Part shown: positions 4,918 to 6,527 of the stretch, piece by piece
Layout of the letters: every line of letters begins with the position of its first letter
Numbering within the stretch: the stretch's first letter is position 1
NCBI GenBank assembly: GCA_027625215.1
Contig: JAQBWJ010000136.1
Span: forward strand, 1-6,527
DNA from: Candidatus Poribacteria bacterium
GTDB lineage: Bacteria > Poribacteria > WGA-4E > GCA-2687025
Direction of reading: 5' to 3'
Length of the DNA: 6,527 nucleotides
The notes under the pieces: model-generated
The model's input: the letters and a program-made list of their open reading frames with translations, nothing else
The model's database searches: none
Told to the model about the DNA's origin: nothing
Program-made: the position numbers and the translations under genes

Positions 4918-6527
4918 ATGAGCCAACGCGCGTTTCTTTCCCTCTCACCGCTATCGTGCGGACTGTCCGAACAACTTCACAACGACGTCGCGCTTCTCGA
5001 CCGGCTCCTGTGCGAATTGTTGGAAGAACAGTGCGGCGCCGAGCTCGTCGAACTCGCGCGTCGGCTCTACCAAAACTCCCTAACGGAAGACACGGACGAA
5101 CTGCTCGAACAGTTCCCCGAACTGAAAGACCCCACCACCGTTGAAAACCTCCTGCGCGCCTATACGATGCTCTTTCAACTGCTGAACAAGGTGGAACAGA
5201 AAGAGATTATCCGCGTCAACCGGATGCGAGAGGCGCGGTCCGGCGGCGCAGCGCGACCCGAATCGGTGCGCGACGCGGTGCTGCGGTTGAAGGGACTGGG
5301 TGTCGAGACAGGTGAGATGCAGGGACTCCTGAACGACCTCGACATCAATCCGACGCTGACCGCGCATCCGACCGAAGCCCGACGCCGCGCGGTGCTCGAC
5401 AAACTCCAGACGATTGCCGAGTCGCTCGCCGAGTCCGCCTACCCGGTCGATCTGCCGCGCGTCGACCGTCCGCTGACCGAAGCGGGGCGCGTCGAAAAAG
5501 AACTGCTGCGCGCGCTGACGGCGATGTGGCAAACGGACGAACTCCGCATGGGCGGCATGACCGTCAGCGACGAAGTCCGCAACGCGCTCTACTTCTTCCG
5601 CACGACGATCATGAGCGCCGTGCCGTACCTCCACGATGATTTTCGCGCGGCGTTGGCGGAAGCGTACCCCGGTCATACGTTCCAAATCCCGCCGTTCATC
5701 AAGTACCGCACATGGGTCGGCGGCGACCGAGACGGCAACCCGAACGTCACTCCCGACATCACCTGGCAGACGATTCTCAGTCAGAAACAGGTCGCGCTGA
5801 ACATCTACCTCGCGCGCATCGCCGAAATCCAACGCGTGTTCACTCAAGGCGGCGACTTGATCGACGTGACGGACGAGTTCGAAGAATCGATGAAACGCGA
5901 CGCGGAGACGGTCACGCTGTCACCCGACCAGGTGCGTCGGTTCGGCGAAGAGCCGTACGTCGTGAAACTGCTCTACATACAGGCGCGTCTCGAAGCGAGT
6001 CTCGAACAATTGGCGACGCTGAACGACTTTCGGACGGAAGGACCCTCGTTCCTCGCGCAACCACCCGCATATCAATATTCGCGGCAGTTCTTAGCGGATT
6101 TGCGCGTCATCGAACGCAGCCTCAGGGAGAACCACGGCTCCGTGTTGGCGGATGGCGGCACGTTCGCCCACCTGCTGATCCAGGTGCAGACGTTCGGCTT
6201 CCACCTCGCCTCCATCGACGTGCGCCAGCACAGCGACGAACACGCCCGCGCCCTCGACGAGTTGCTCGTGGAATCGCACCTGCTGCCTCCCGACAAGCGC
6301 TACTCCGAACTTCCCGAAGGTGAAAAGATCGCGTTGTTGACTCAGGAACTGCACAACCCAAGACCGCTCGTGCGAGGCAATTGGCGCGGCTCCGAGACGA
6401 CGCAGAACGTGCGCGAGGTGTTCGAGGTGGTGCACAACGCCCGGCAATACATCTCGCAGAACACGGTGATGTCCTACATCATCAGCATGACGCACGAGGT
6501 CAGCGACGTGCTCGAGGTGATGCTGCT
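4918..6527 (+). CDS. ppc: Phosphoenolpyruvate carboxylase, N-terminal 536 residues (runs off window)
   Basis: PEPC converts phosphoenolpyruvate and bicarbonate to oxaloacetate and phosphate, refilling the TCA cycle, in the cytoplasm. The frame is open from the ATG at 4918 to the window end, 536 codons of a family usually about 880-930 long, so the stop lies outside. Motifs in order: TLTAHPTEARRR (146-157, containing the catalytic His150, equivalent to His138 of the E. coli enzyme), VGGDRDGNP (267-275), IDVRQHSDEH (433-442), RNWRGSETT and YIISMTHEVSDVLEV (520-534). The window stops just before the lysine that usually follows this last motif, so the second signature (GYSDSNKD-type) cannot be checked. 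All residues expected so far are present and there is no frameshift. AGGAAG (4898-4903) lies 14 nt before the ATG, rather far, but no other in-frame start exists nearby. It is divergent from the kinase gene. Family assignment is secure. Confidence 0.97.
   Translation, partial: MSQRAFLSLSPLSCGLSEQLHNDVALLDRLLCELLEEQCGAELVELARRLYQNSLTEDTDELLEQFPELKDPTTVENLLRAYTMLFQLLNKVEQKEIIRVNRMREARSGGAARPESVRDAVLRLKGLGVETGEMQGLLNDLDINPTLTAHPTEARRRAVLDKLQTIAESLAESAYPVDLPRVDRPLTEAGRVEKELLRALTAMWQTDELRMGGMTVSDEVRNALYFFRTTIMSAVPYLHDDFRAALAEAYPGHTFQIPPFIKYRTWVGGDRDGNPNVTPDITWQTILSQKQVALNIYLARIAEIQRVFTQGGDLIDVTDEFEESMKRDAETVTLSPDQVRRFGEEPYVVKLLYIQARLEASLEQLATLNDFRTEGPSFLAQPPAYQYSRQFLADLRVIERSLRENHGSVLADGGTFAHLLIQVQTFGFHLASIDVRQHSDEHARALDELLVESHLLPPDKRYSELPEGEKIALLTQELHNPRPLVRGNWRGSETTQNVREVFEVVHNARQYISQNTVMSYIISMTHEVSDVLEVML

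Noticed and set aside
5080..5847. 255-codon minus-strand frame opposite ppc
   Set aside because: Complement of a highly conserved PEPC coding region; its composition is typical of an antisense shadow.
6091..6495. 134-codon minus-strand frame opposite ppc
   Set aside because: Also an antisense shadow. The plus strand carries the DVRQHSDEH and SMTHEVSDV motifs here.

Overview
The window is GC-rich (roughly 60% by eye) bacterial DNA carrying five protein-coding loci and no RNA genes, CRISPR arrays or insertion sequences that I can see. The mix of a secreted Ycf48/BNR propeller, a soluble GAF-PAS-PAS histidine kinase and a bacterial-type phosphoenolpyruvate carboxylase suits a free-living Gram-negative-type bacterium from a less-studied phylum (Armatimonadota, Planctomycetota or a candidate phylum). 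The sequence alone does not settle the lineage.

Layout: four loci lie on the minus strand, in transcription order kinase (4681 to 2759), small HTH protein (2593 to 2264), Ycf48-like propeller (1993 to 971) and class I/II aminotransferase (944 to the left edge). The only clearly operon-like pair is propeller plus aminotransferase, 26 bp apart. The fifth gene, ppc, reads rightward from 4918 off the right edge and is divergent from the kinase across a 236-bp region with one candidate promoter per direction. The ppc fragment is open for 536 codons and keeps the family's N-terminal motifs.

The clearest anomaly is in the aminotransferase. Its reading frame breaks at about 282-287. The continuation, including the PLP-binding lysine, is well preserved in another frame, and about 14 family residues are missing at the junction. 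This fits a deletion of about 41 bp or an assembly error. The 270-bp gap before the propeller gene holds two overlapping palindromes and a GC-rich hairpin. The 165-bp gap before the HTH gene holds an 8-bp direct repeat that could be an operator.

The genes do not form an obvious pathway or defence system. PEPC makes oxaloacetate and class I aminotransferases often use it, but these two genes are not co-transcribed. I found no convincing undescribed multi-gene system. The loci are mostly ordinary housekeeping or signalling genes with some unexplained regulatory structure.
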